DNA of 13,014 nt, taken from the NCBI GenBank assembly GCA_018902765.1, contig JAHIQC010000171.1, forward strand, positions 1 through 13,014, written 5' to 3'. Source of the DNA: Actinomycetota bacterium. Lineage in GTDB: Bacteria; Actinomycetota; Coriobacteriia; Anaerosomatales; JAHIQC01. A model generated the notes under the pieces. It saw only the letters and a list, made by a program, of their open reading frames with translations, was not told the DNA's origin and did not search any database. A program made the position numbers and the translations under genes. Of the stretch, positions 1-6,198 are shown one piece after another; positions within the stretch are counted from its first letter, which is position 1, and every line of letters starts with the position of its first letter.

Positions 1-2
1 CG

Positions 3-635
3 CTGGTTGTCGAGAATGGTTCGCGAATGCAGTCGTTGAGCCGTGCGCTGTTCGGCTCGAACGTCGGTGTCGTGATTGATCACGTCCCGAATGCGTCGCT
101 CGCGCCATGGGGTCGGGCCCCCTCGAGAGGTTGGGCGGGCTACAAGGTAACAAGTGGTCTGCCGGATGTCGCAAGCCGCGCGGTGCCCGATATCTTCTAC
201 TTCCTCGCCAGCAACTGCATGCTGATGCTGGTTCCCATAACGTTCATTGCGGCGCACGAGCCGTATGGAGTGCGCTTGGCCGCCGCGATTCTCAGTGTGG
301 TTCCGTTTGGATGTATGCTTCTTCGCCGCCGAGTGGCTTTGGCCGGTCTCTTGGGCGCGCCGAATGATCACATGTATCAGGTTGTTGACTCTCTGTTTCC
401 TTGGGTGGGGCGAATCGATGCACTTGGGCGTCCGCTGTTCGGATACCTGTGGCGCGGGAACGCGTGGGTGGGATACCCGTGTCGCAGGAACGGCCACCAC
501 ACGGTCGTTGTCGCCTTTCGCGATCACTCTGCACTAGCGCCCGATTTGCCCCTGCTTGATCGGGGTATGTGGCGCCGAATGCTCTGGTTTGGTGCTCAGT
601 ATCCAGGGTCGTCGACTGCTGACGCTGATGCCTAG
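3..635 (+). CDS. Partial gene, small hypothetical membrane protein
   Basis: I do not recognise the family. The frame is open through the left edge, with sense codons from base 3, so the true start may lie outside the window; the first ATG inside is at 27 and would give 202 aa. Counting from that ATG, residues 55-75 and 82-99 are hydrophobic and look like two membrane segments joined by a short charged loop, followed by an Arg triplet (100-102). The C-terminal half is soluble, with several Trp, Gly and His residues. Third codon positions are strongly GC-rich, which supports real coding. No ribosome binding site can be seen before the ATG at 27, which fits a truncated gene. Function is unknown. 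It is the only gene left of the first tRNA 3'-end repeat, so it may belong to another island segment or to the flanking chromosome. Confidence 0.5.
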   Translation: MVVENGSRMQSLSRALFGSNVGVVIDHVPNASLAPWGRAPSRGWAGYKVTSGLPDVASRAVPDIFYFLASNCMLMLVPITFIAAHEPYGVRLAAAILSVVPFGCMLLRRRVALAGLLGAPNDHMYQVVDSLFPWVGRIDALGRPLFGYLWRGNAWVGYPCRRNGHHTVVVAFRDHSALAPDLPLLDRGMWRRMLWFGAQYPGSSTADADA

Positions 636-960
636 CGTTCTGCAAAGGGGCCACGCCGTCGAGCATGTGTATTGCACCCATGCCTTCCTGATTGCCCGGA
701 CTGGCGCTTGAGAGTCGTGCGGTCCGATGGGAAATTATCTGGCTCGGGCGGATTACCCCTTCGAGGGTTCACTCGAAGACCGTTGGAGCCCCAGGGCCTT
801 TGGCGCTGAGGTGATGTCGCCCAGAGGTCGCCTGTTGCATCCTGGATGGATCAGAACGTCGCGGGTTGCCACAGATCTGGACAGCTCTCCTTACCATTGA
901 TGACCTGCGACAAGATGGTTCCCATCGGTGCTGCACCACGCTCGATGAAACCCCCGCTTT
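636..960. other. Gene-poor stretch left of first tRNA-end repeat
   Basis: I see no convincing gene here. A 7-bp inverted repeat with a 6-nt loop lies at 759-778 (CTTCGAG / CTCGAAG) but has no T-tract. At its right end the stretch contains the string TGAAACCCCCG (945-956), which also occurs just before the third tRNA-end copy. Confidence 0.4.
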
Positions 961-987
961 GGGATTCGAATTCCCTTGGGGGCACCA
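961..987 (+). repeat. tRNA-Glu 3'-end fragment, att-like copy 1
   Basis: This segment repeats the T-arm, acceptor 3' strand and CCA of a tRNA-Glu, sharing GATTCGAATTCCCTTGG with the tRNA gene at 5159-5233. It has five G residues before CACCA, where the tRNA gene has four. The 5' half of the tRNA is missing, so this is not a tRNA gene. Integrases of the tyrosine recombinase family commonly target tRNA 3' ends and leave such direct repeats. The preceding CCCCC (951-955) can pair with GGGGG (978-982) around the T-loop, giving a fold like a tRNA minihelix. Confidence 0.8.
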
Positions 988-1186
988 TAAAACCGCAGGT
1001 CAGGGGCTGTGTTTGGGTCGACTTCGGGCCTGAAATCGGGCACCAAATCGTGCCGTTCTGAGGACCATGCTGAGGGCAAAACCCCAGCTCAGAGGCCATT
1101 TCTGCTTCATCGTGGTGCCCAGAAATCCCTGTTGGTGGGGATCGGCCCTCGACGCCGGCTTGGTGCCCGATTTGGTGCCCGAAGTA
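988..1186 (+). repeat. Degenerate ~200-bp repeat beside att-like copy 1
   Basis: This segment is collinear with 6521-6712, which also follows a tRNA-end copy. Matching landmarks in the same order are CATAAA-CCGCAG, CAGCTCAGAGGCCATTTCTG, ATCCCTGTTG, CTCGACG-CGGC and GCCCGATTTG. Internally, a CAGCTCAGAGG-like unit occurs at 993-1006 and 1083-1095, about 90 bp apart. Near the end TGGTGCCC occurs twice (1162-1180), the reverse complement of the tRNA terminus GGGCACCA. On the minus strand both repeat copies are open in the corresponding frame around EAEMASEL. I infer attachment-site arm DNA or the decayed 3' flank of an integrase gene. Confidence 0.6.
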
Positions 1187-1205
1187 GCTTGGCATAAAAA
1201 AGACT

Positions 1206-1230
1206 ACAGTTGTCGGTAACTGTGGTAACT
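1206..1230 (+). promoter_or_regulatory. Probable operator of the AbiE operon
   Basis: A perfect inverted repeat ACAGTT-6 nt-AACTGT (1206-1211 and 1218-1223) overlaps a direct repeat of GGTAACT (1215-1221 and 1224-1230). It ends 8 bp before the abiEi ATG. AbiEi antitoxins are known to bind inverted repeats in their own promoter and repress it, so autoregulation is likely. A possible -10 (TATATG, 1231-1236) runs almost into the start codon, which suggests a very short or absent leader. Confidence 0.55.
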
Positions 1231-1238
1231 TATATGCC

Positions 1239-1853
1239 ATGAGGACCCCATCGGACATGGAGCTCGCACGCGCGACGGCCGCCTTCGAGAGTGCTGGCGG
1301 AGTGCTCGGCACCTCCGAGGCGCTTTCCTCGGGCATCGAGGAGCGCACGCTGTACTGGATGCGTGATGCAGGCCTCGTCGAATCGCTCTCCCGAGGCGTC
1401 TATCATCTTTCCGCGTCGCCGCTGCCCGCATACCCCAGCGTGGCCGCGGTCCTCAGGCGTGTCCCGCGCGCCGTTCTCTGCCTGGTGAGCGCGCTGGAGT
1501 ACCACGGGATTGGCACCCAGATCCCGGCTGCCGTCCAGATTGCCCTGCCGAGGGGAGTCAAGGCGCCGAGGATCGCCTACCCGCGTATCCAGCGGTTCTC
1601 GATGAGCGCCGAGGCTATGGCGGCCGGCGTCGAAGAGCACGACATGGACGGAACGCCCATCCGGGTGTTCGATCTGGCCAAGACCGTCGCCGACTGCTTC
1701 AAGTACCGCAACCGCATCGGACAGGACGTGGCCATTGAGGCACTGCAAGAGACGATCCGTTCTCGCCGCGCGACGCCCGCGCAGGTGATGCGCTACGCCA
1801 AGGTCGATCGGGTGGAGCAGGTCATGGGCCCCTACGTCCAGGCACTGATGTGA
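1239..1853 (+). CDS. abiEi: AbiEi-type antitoxin and autorepressor
   Basis: This is a 204-aa protein of the AbiEi type, the antitoxin and transcriptional repressor of type IV toxin-antitoxin systems. Residues about 8-60 form the expected N-terminal winged-helix region, with the family-typical run of start-site helices, RGVYHLS (about 52-58) and an Ala/Pro-rich turn. The rest carries the AbiEi_4-like features ALEYHGIGTQ (about 87-96) and VFDLAKTVADCFKYR (about 143-157), the latter characteristic of the C-terminal antitoxin domain. The first ATG lies directly after the operator repeats and has no clear Shine-Dalgarno sequence, so translation could be leaderless; an internal ATG at 1257 is an alternative. 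The stop codon overlaps the start of the next gene by 4 nt, so the pair is probably translationally coupled. Confidence 0.87.
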   Translation: MRTPSDMELARATAAFESAGGVLGTSEALSSGIEERTLYWMRDAGLVESLSRGVYHLSASPLPAYPSVAAVLRRVPRAVLCLVSALEYHGIGTQIPAAVQIALPRGVKAPRIAYPRIQRFSMSAEAMAAGVEEHDMDGTPIRVFDLAKTVADCFKYRNRIGQDVAIEALQETIRSRRATPAQVMRYAKVDRVEQVMGPYVQALM

Positions 1854-2764
1854 ACATGGGGACCGCGATCGAGATACGCCGCCGACTGAAGGCTCGAGCA
1901 GTAGAGCTGGACCTGGACTTCCAGCAGGCGGTTCTCTACTACGCGATGGAGCGGTTCCTCTTCCGACTGTCGCACACACAGTGGTCGGATCGTCTCCTGC
2001 TCAAAGGCGCCGTCATGCTGCGCGTGTGGGATGCCGCCGTCGCGCGGCCGACCCGCGACATCGACTTCCTTGGGCGCGTCGACAACACCCCGGAGGCGAT
2101 CCGCGGCATCGTCGCCGAGTGCCTCTCGATCCGGCTCGACGACGGCCTCGCGTTCGAATCCGAGATTCACGCCGAGCCCATCACGGTTGAGGATCGGTAT
2201 CCCGGCGTCCGCGTGAAGATCGCAGGTGACTTGGGCGGAGCGCGGTTCGTGCTACGCCTCGACGTCGGGATCGACGACGCCGTTGTGCCGGACCCTGGTT
2301 GGGTCCGCTACCCCGCTCTGCTGGACGACGAGTATCCGAGGATCCTCGCCTACCAACCCGCCACCGCCATCGCCGAGAAGTTCCAGGCGATGATCGAGAT
2401 TGGGCTCGCCAACAGCCGGATGAAGGACTATCACGACATCTGGATGCTCTCGCGCACTCTGGAGATCGACGGTCAGGATCTTGCGGACGCTATGCGCGCA
2501 ACGTTTCAGCGCCGCGACACCGAGCTGCCAGCCGAGACGCCGGCGGAGCTCACGCGCGAATACACCGGACAGGCGGAGACGTCACGGATGTGGGACACCT
2601 ATCGGAAGGGATTCTCCGCATCGGCTAGCGGTCTGCCTGAGGATCTTCAAGACGTAGCCGACGCCATTGCCGCGTTCTTGATGCCCGCTTCCATCGCGGC
2701 GGCCAGCACCGGCGGCTTCGCAAAGACATGGACGCCGATTACGGGATGGGCGCAGAAGGGCTGA
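1850..2764 (+). CDS. abiEii: AbiEii-type nucleotidyltransferase toxin
   Basis: This is a 304-aa nucleotidyltransferase of the AbiEii/AbiGii (MNT-fold) toxin family. Motifs visible in order are LLKGAVMLR (50-58), the metal-binding pair RDIDF (D70, D72), a third acidic position in LRLDVG (D138), AEKFQAMI (K177) and RMKDYHDIW (K192, D193, D196). These match the four conserved AbiEii motifs, so the enzyme looks intact. Members bind nucleotides, and related mycobacterial MenT toxins add pyrimidines to tRNA acceptor ends. Expression causes reversible growth arrest, which gives abortive infection when the cell is attacked by phage. The GTG start at 1850 overlaps the antitoxin stop (GTGA); an in-frame ATG at 1856 is possible. 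The cognate antitoxin is the gene immediately upstream. Confidence 0.9.
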   Translation: MNMGTAIEIRRRLKARAVELDLDFQQAVLYYAMERFLFRLSHTQWSDRLLLKGAVMLRVWDAAVARPTRDIDFLGRVDNTPEAIRGIVAECLSIRLDDGLAFESEIHAEPITVEDRYPGVRVKIAGDLGGARFVLRLDVGIDDAVVPDPGWVRYPALLDDEYPRILAYQPATAIAEKFQAMIEIGLANSRMKDYHDIWMLSRTLEIDGQDLADAMRATFQRRDTELPAETPAELTREYTGQAETSRMWDTYRKGFSASASGLPEDLQDVADAIAAFLMPASIAAASTGGFAKTWTPITGWAQKG

Positions 2765-2787
2765 CGGTCCGGAGGACCCGTGGTCAG
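2761..2787 (+). terminator. Bulged hairpin at end of AbiE operon
   Basis: CTGAC (2761-2765) pairs with GTCAG (2783-2787), and GGTCC (2766-2770) pairs with GGACC (2774-2778). The loop is 3 nt and there is a 4-nt bulge on the 3' side. The stem includes the abiEii stop codon. There is no following T-tract, so this may only stabilise the mRNA end. Confidence 0.3.
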
Positions 2788-2800
2788 CTCGACGCCCTCC

Positions 2801-2917
2801 GATTTGGTGCCCGATTTGGTGCCCAAATACATGGTGACTGTTGGTACTCGTTGGGACCTATTGGGACTCGCCGCAGCTCCGCCGTACCAACGAGTCCCAA
2901 TAGTCACCAATAGTCAC
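2801..2917. repeat. Cluster of short repeats left of att-like copy 2
   Basis: GATTTGGTGCCC occurs twice in tandem (2801-2812 and 2813-2824) and matches 1169-1180 beside copy 1. Next come several copies of an ATTGGGACTC-like unit. On the plus strand they lie at about 2840-2849, 2850-2858 and 2860-2869. On the minus strand they lie at about 2884-2891, 2892-2902, 2902-2909 and 2909-2915. A 13-bp perfect inverted repeat is formed by 2858-2870 and 2891-2903. Multiple short, oriented sites next to a core site are what integrase arm-type binding regions look like. This reading is an inference. Confidence 0.5.
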
Positions 2918-2928
2918 AAGCACAATCA

Positions 2929-2954
2929 GGATTCGAATTCCCTTGGAGGCACCA
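2929..2954 (+). repeat. tRNA-Glu 3'-end fragment, att-like copy 2
   Basis: This segment shares GGATTCGAATTCCCTTGG with copy 3 and GATTCGAATTCCCTTGG with the tRNA gene. It ends in GAGGCACCA, with one G-to-A change relative to copies 1 and 3. No CCCCC block lies upstream, and the 200-bp repeat does not follow it. It separates the AbiE block from the CWB2 protein gene. Confidence 0.8.
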
Positions 2955-3074
2955 GTATAAGCGCAGGGCAGGGGGGTGAATCCTCTGGCCTGTTTGCGTG
3001 GATGACGCGTTGCCTAGGCTCGTTCGACCTGTCACGATGTCCCCCAAGCATCTACGAGGGGGTCGAAGGTCGGA

Positions 3075-5033
3075 TTGGTTAAGCCAAGGGTGTTCGGCGC
3101 GTGTTTTGCGGTGTCGATCGCGTTACTCGTGGGACTCGCGGTATTTCCGTCAACTGCGAGGGCCGACGTCACCCTCATTCCGGACACGGTGGGCTCACGC
3201 GATGTTGTCTACGACGAAGCCCGCAGTCTCCTCTACATCAGCCGCGGCCAATACATCTACCGGCATGACCCCGCGACAGGGGTGTCTCTTGCGCCCGTGA
3301 TGGTCGGAATCGACTTGATGGGGATGGACCTCGATGCGTCAGGGGACCATCTGCTGGTCGCTGACCGGGTCGGGGCGGGCGTGACCGGTGCGGTCCGCCG
3401 AGTCGATCTGGACGACTGGTCTGTGGAGAGCCTGAGTTATCCTTTGGAACCCGGGGAACTGGGCGGGTTCGCCGTCGCGGCTGGGTATGACGACAGCATC
3501 GTGGTGAGCGGTTTGTACTCGGGATCGGGATGGATACCGTTGCGTAGGCGAGATCCCGAAACAGGGACGTGGTCGACGCTTCAGGTCAGTCCGGCAAAGA
3601 GCTACTCAGGTGCGATGCTGAAGGCAAGCGCCGATCGCCGGACGATTTGCATCGCCGAAGCGAACAATTCCTGGGGGATCTACGGGTACTACAAGCCGGC
3701 GACGGGCCAGCTGAGCATGCAGGGCATGTCCCGGTTCCTCTACGAGATCACGGCGAACGCCGATGGCACGCGCATGGTGGTGCCGAGCTACCAGGGTCTC
3801 GCGATGCTCGATTCCGGCTTCGCGGAGGTCGCCGATATCCCTGAAATGGGGGTCTACCTCAACAGCATCTACTCGCCAGACGGGGACACCCTCTATGCGG
3901 CGACTGTGTATGGTGTGGACGTCATTCACCCCGCGACCGGCGAGCTGCTTGCGGAGATCGGGTGCCCCGGACTCCAGTGGGTGGGAAACCAAGCGATGCA
4001 GATAGGGCGCATGGCCATCACACCCGATGCTTCGAGGCTGTTCATCACGACACTGGACGGCGTATATGTGCGCTCTGTCGATGGGATCGCCGAACCAGGC
4101 GTCCAACGCATTGCCGGGGCCGATCGCTATCTCACTGCCATCGCGAACTCCAAGATGGCATACCGCGGAGGAGCGGATGCGGTTGTGATCGCGACCGGCA
4201 CGAACTGGCCTGACGCACTCGGAGGATCGGCGCTAGCAGGGGCACTCGACGGCCCGCTGCTGCTCACTACAACGTCGGATCTGCCCGATGCGGTCGCCGC
4301 TGAGATTAGGCGACTCGGGGCGACGAAGGCGTATGTCCTCGGAGGACCCGGCGCCGTGGGCCCGGGGGTCGAGGTTGAGCTCAAGTCCATGTTGGGCCAA
4401 GCGAACGTAGTCCGATTGTCAGGGTCCGACCGATATGCTACAGCTGCTCGCGTTGCGGATGAGGTCGTCGACGTCGCGAACACGCTCGGTTTCGGCTATG
4501 ACGGATCCGCGCTGGTCGTCACCGGCGGCAACTACCCTGATGCGCTTGCAGGAAGCCCACTCGCGGACCAGATGGTGTGGCCTGTTTTGCTTGTCCGCCC
4601 GACCACGGGCGAACTCTACCTCCCCAACGGAACGACCGACGCAATCATCCTCGGCGGGAAGGCAGCGGTGGGACAGGTCGTCGAGGATCGACTGAAGGCC
4701 GACCTAGGCGAGGATGCGGTCATCCGCATCGCCGGTCCGAACCGCTACGCCACCGCGGCCCTTGCTGCAGAGCACGGTGTCGCGATCGGAATGTGCTTCG
4801 ACCGCGTCGGTGTGGTCTGCGGCGAGAACTTCCCCGATGCGCTCTCCGCTGGAGTGGCGCGTGGGGCATTCGGCTCGGTCATGTTGCTCACGCGCTCCAC
4901 CGACCTTCCGCCTGAGACGCAGTCGATCCTCTCAAGGAATGCCAAGAGCATCAGAAACGCCTACATTATCGGTGGCACGAAAGCCGTGAGCGACAAGGTC
5001 AAGGCCGCCGTCGAGGCGGCCATCGGGTCGTAG
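3075..5033 (+). CDS. Secreted beta-propeller-like protein with three CWB2 repeats
   Basis: This is a 652-aa exported protein. Residues 1-30 form a Sec signal peptide: Lys3 and Arg5, a hydrophobic core at about 8-25, and an ARA cleavage site before Asp31. Residues about 31-335 contain repeated blade-like units (for example YDEARSLLYISRGQYIYRHD, and later SPDGDTLYAATVYGVDVIHP), suggesting a YVTN/beta-propeller fold. Residues about 342-652 hold three cell-wall-binding type 2 repeats, beginning near 343 (RIAGADRY), 446 (RLSGSDRY) and 549 (RIAGPNRY). Each has the typical NWPDAL/NYPDAL/NFPDAL and LGG/IGG motifs. CWB2 modules anchor proteins non-covalently to the cell wall in Firmicutes and Actinobacteria. 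The start is a TTG with GAAGG 5 nt upstream; the Lys/Arg N-terminus supports it. The gene lies alone between att-like copy 2 and the tRNA. The ligand of the propeller half is unknown; adhesion or surface sensing is possible. Confidence 0.88.
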   Translation: MVKPRVFGACFAVSIALLVGLAVFPSTARADVTLIPDTVGSRDVVYDEARSLLYISRGQYIYRHDPATGVSLAPVMVGIDLMGMDLDASGDHLLVADRVGAGVTGAVRRVDLDDWSVESLSYPLEPGELGGFAVAAGYDDSIVVSGLYSGSGWIPLRRRDPETGTWSTLQVSPAKSYSGAMLKASADRRTICIAEANNSWGIYGYYKPATGQLSMQGMSRFLYEITANADGTRMVVPSYQGLAMLDSGFAEVADIPEMGVYLNSIYSPDGDTLYAATVYGVDVIHPATGELLAEIGCPGLQWVGNQAMQIGRMAITPDASRLFITTLDGVYVRSVDGIAEPGVQRIAGADRYLTAIANSKMAYRGGADAVVIATGTNWPDALGGSALAGALDGPLLLTTTSDLPDAVAAEIRRLGATKAYVLGGPGAVGPGVEVELKSMLGQANVVRLSGSDRYATAARVADEVVDVANTLGFGYDGSALVVTGGNYPDALAGSPLADQMVWPVLLVRPTTGELYLPNGTTDAIILGGKAAVGQVVEDRLKADLGEDAVIRIAGPNRYATAALAAEHGVAIGMCFDRVGVVCGENFPDALSAGVARGAFGSVMLLTRSTDLPPETQSILSRNAKSIRNAYIIGGTKAVSDKVKAAVEAAIGS

Positions 5034-5158
5034 CCCCATTTCGCCCGCACCCTGGTGCTCCAGAATCGCGAAGGCGGTGCCCCCCGGCAGCGTCGGCATT
5101 TGGGCAGGTCTCGGGCGTACGCTAGGGCTCGGGACGCTTTCTGCCGAGGATAACTGTT

Positions 5159-5233
5159 GCCCCCATCGTCTAGTGGCCAAGGACATCGCCCTCTCAGGGC
5201 GGGAACGGAGATTCGAATTCCCTTGGGGCACCA
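5159..5233 (+). tRNA. tRNA-Glu(CTC), probably with a damaged acceptor stem
   Basis: The sequence starts GCCCCCATCGTCTAGTGG and folds as a tRNA. The D-arm is GTC/GAC, the anticodon stem TCGCC/GGCGG encloses the loop CTCTCAG (anticodon CTC, Glu), the T-loop is TTCGAAT and CCA is encoded. Two oddities stand out. The 3' acceptor strand has only four G residues where five are needed to pair with the 5' GCCCCCA, so the stem is one base short. The T-stem also carries an A-C mismatch. The three fragment copies nearby all keep five bases in the GGGGG/GGAGG block before CACCA. The gene may therefore be impaired or a pseudogene created by integration events at its 3' end. Most bacteria carry other tRNA-Glu genes. 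Confidence 0.82.
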
Positions 5234-5241
5234 AAGAATAG

Positions 5242-5280
5242 ACGAACCCGCGGCTCATCGAGTTGCGGGTTTGTTGTCTT
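5242..5280 (+). terminator. Terminator after tRNA-Glu
   Basis: A 10-bp stem is formed by 5242-5251 and 5265-5274, including AACCCGC / GCGGGTT and one G-T wobble, with a 13-nt loop. The T-rich tail is TTGTTGTCTT. It starts 9 nt after the tRNA CCA, as expected for a tRNA transcription stop. Confidence 0.7.
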
Positions 5281-5323
5281 CCGTGGCGGATGCGCCGACG
5301 CAGCATGCAGCGCTAAACACTAA

Positions 5324-5345
5324 CGTGATTGCATGATTAATCACG
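5324..5345. promoter_or_regulatory. Inverted repeat, possible operator
   Basis: CGTGATT (5324-5330) and AATCACG (5339-5345) form a perfect 7-bp inverted repeat. The overlapping TGATTAATCA (5334-5343) is itself a palindrome. It lies about 100 bp upstream of the 53-aa gene in otherwise empty DNA and could bind a regulator of that operon. No strong promoter boxes can be assigned. Confidence 0.35.
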
Positions 5346-5446
5346 AATGCGGCAAGAGCGGTGCCCGAATTTGTCGTTGTGAGTTTACGTGGCGTCTACG
5401 GTGACAATATGGTAGATTGTCGTTGTTCAGTTACCGAGGGGATGCG

Positions 5447-5608
5447 ATGACAACTTCAGCAGTTGGTCGCGCGCTTCGGGGGCGGCCCTCCCGAATCGCG
5501 GTGTGTAGGCGATTCGCCACCGCCATCGATGAGCTCGGCAAGTACGGCGGGCTTCCCACTCCGGTTGAAGCCAAGCAGCTGGTGGGCGGAGGGTCGTCGC
5601 CAGAATGA
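5447..5608 (+). CDS. 53-aa basic peptide, possible truncated Fic N-terminus
   Basis: This small gene has an ATG start preceded by a good ribosome binding site (GAGGGG, 5436-5442). Its TGA overlaps the next gene's ATG by 4 nt (ATGA), so the two form a coupled operon. The peptide is rich in Arg and Ala, then carries GGLPTPVEAKQL (34-45) and a Gly/Ser tail. From memory, GRP..., a regular helix, and GGLPTPVEA resemble the start of actinobacterial Fic/DOC proteins just before their Fic fold. Nothing of the Fic catalytic motif follows in any frame here. It may thus be a truncated relic. Alternatively it is a genuine small partner, such as an antitoxin, of the membrane protein. I cannot choose between these. 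Confidence 0.5.
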   Translation: MTTSAVGRALRGRPSRIAVCRRFATAIDELGKYGGLPTPVEAKQLVGGGSSPE

Positions 5609-6198
5609 ATGACAAGAGTGAGGGCGCAAGGCGCTTGGGACACGCAGTAGCCGCACTTGCGTGCGCTGCTCTAGGGGCCGTCTACTGGGCTTGGGCGAGT
5701 CACGTGGGCAGTTCGATGCTGTACGGGGTTCAACACGCGCCGCGCACATTGGATGGCTTCTTGGTGAAGATCGGTTGTGCCTTGGGTGCGATCTTCCCAT
5801 ACTGGTCTGCATCTGCTTGGGGCTACGACTGGGAGATGTGGCCATCACTTCAGTTCTGGGCTGTAGCCCTTGTGCTCCCGATAGTTGTGGCACTGGTCTA
5901 TGGTCTGGTAGTGGGGGCGAAAGCGTCCCGTGAGTTCCTGCCCGCGGCATGGGCGCTGTGCGGATGGATTGTGGTGTCGCTAACGCTGTTCCCTTGGTTC
6001 TCTGGATTTGCTGCGCCGTTGGCGCTTCGTTTGGCGGGAGATTCGTTCATGCCGTCCGTTAGGATCATGGTCACAGGTGCGGTTTCCAGGAATCTAGTCG
6101 CGATGCCGTATCTGGTGTTCTGGGTGCTGCTGGCCACGCCCAAGCTATCATCATTGATCGTGGATGTCAGTAGGCGAGTGAATAAGCGATTGAGCTGA
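5605..6198 (+). CDS. Multi-spanning membrane protein of unknown function
   Basis: This is a 197-aa hydrophobic protein that I do not recognise. Likely membrane segments are at about 12-31, 51-68, 83-104, 114-134 and 160-178. The N-terminus (NDKSEGARR) and the basic C-terminus (SRRVNKRLS) are probably both exposed, and there are many Trp residues (28, 30, 67, 72, 76, 79, 85). A GGAGGG at 5588-5593 precedes the ATG by 11 nt, and the ATG overlaps the stop of the 53-aa gene. The pair occupies the block between the tRNA gene and att-like copy 3, which makes it mobile cargo by position. A small soluble protein coupled to a membrane protein in a defence island could be an abortive-infection pair, but there is no motif evidence for this. 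Confidence 0.65.
   Translation: MNDKSEGARRLGHAVAALACAALGAVYWAWASHVGSSMLYGVQHAPRTLDGFLVKIGCALGAIFPYWSASAWGYDWEMWPSLQFWAVALVLPIVVALVYGLVVGAKASREFLPAAWALCGWIVVSLTLFPWFSGFAAPLALRLAGDSFMPSVRIMVTGAVSRNLVAMPYLVFWVLLATPKLSSLIVDVSRRVNKRLS

Noticed and set aside
759..778. Transcription terminator after the first gene
   Set aside because: The 7-bp stem has no T-tract and lies more than 120 nt from the stop codon.
961..987. Complete additional tRNA genes at the three fragment copies
   Set aside because: No D-arm or anticodon arm precedes the T-arm in any of them; only the 3' end is present.
851..1348. Minus-strand frame of 165 codons across att copy 1
   Set aside because: It runs from antisense of AbiEi through the operator and the repeat into the tRNA fragment. 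Only the GHQIGHQ/EAEMASEL stretch may be a fossil of an integrase end, so it is not a gene.
1230..1979. Minus-strand open frame of 249 codons
   Set aside because: It is antisense to AbiEi and the start of AbiEii, both supported by family motifs.
2801..2917. CRISPR-like array
   Set aside because: The units are about 10 nt, occur in both orientations and lack regular spacers.
3606..4106. Minus-strand open frame of 166 codons
   Set aside because: It is antisense to the CWB2 protein gene, which has a signal peptide and clear repeats.
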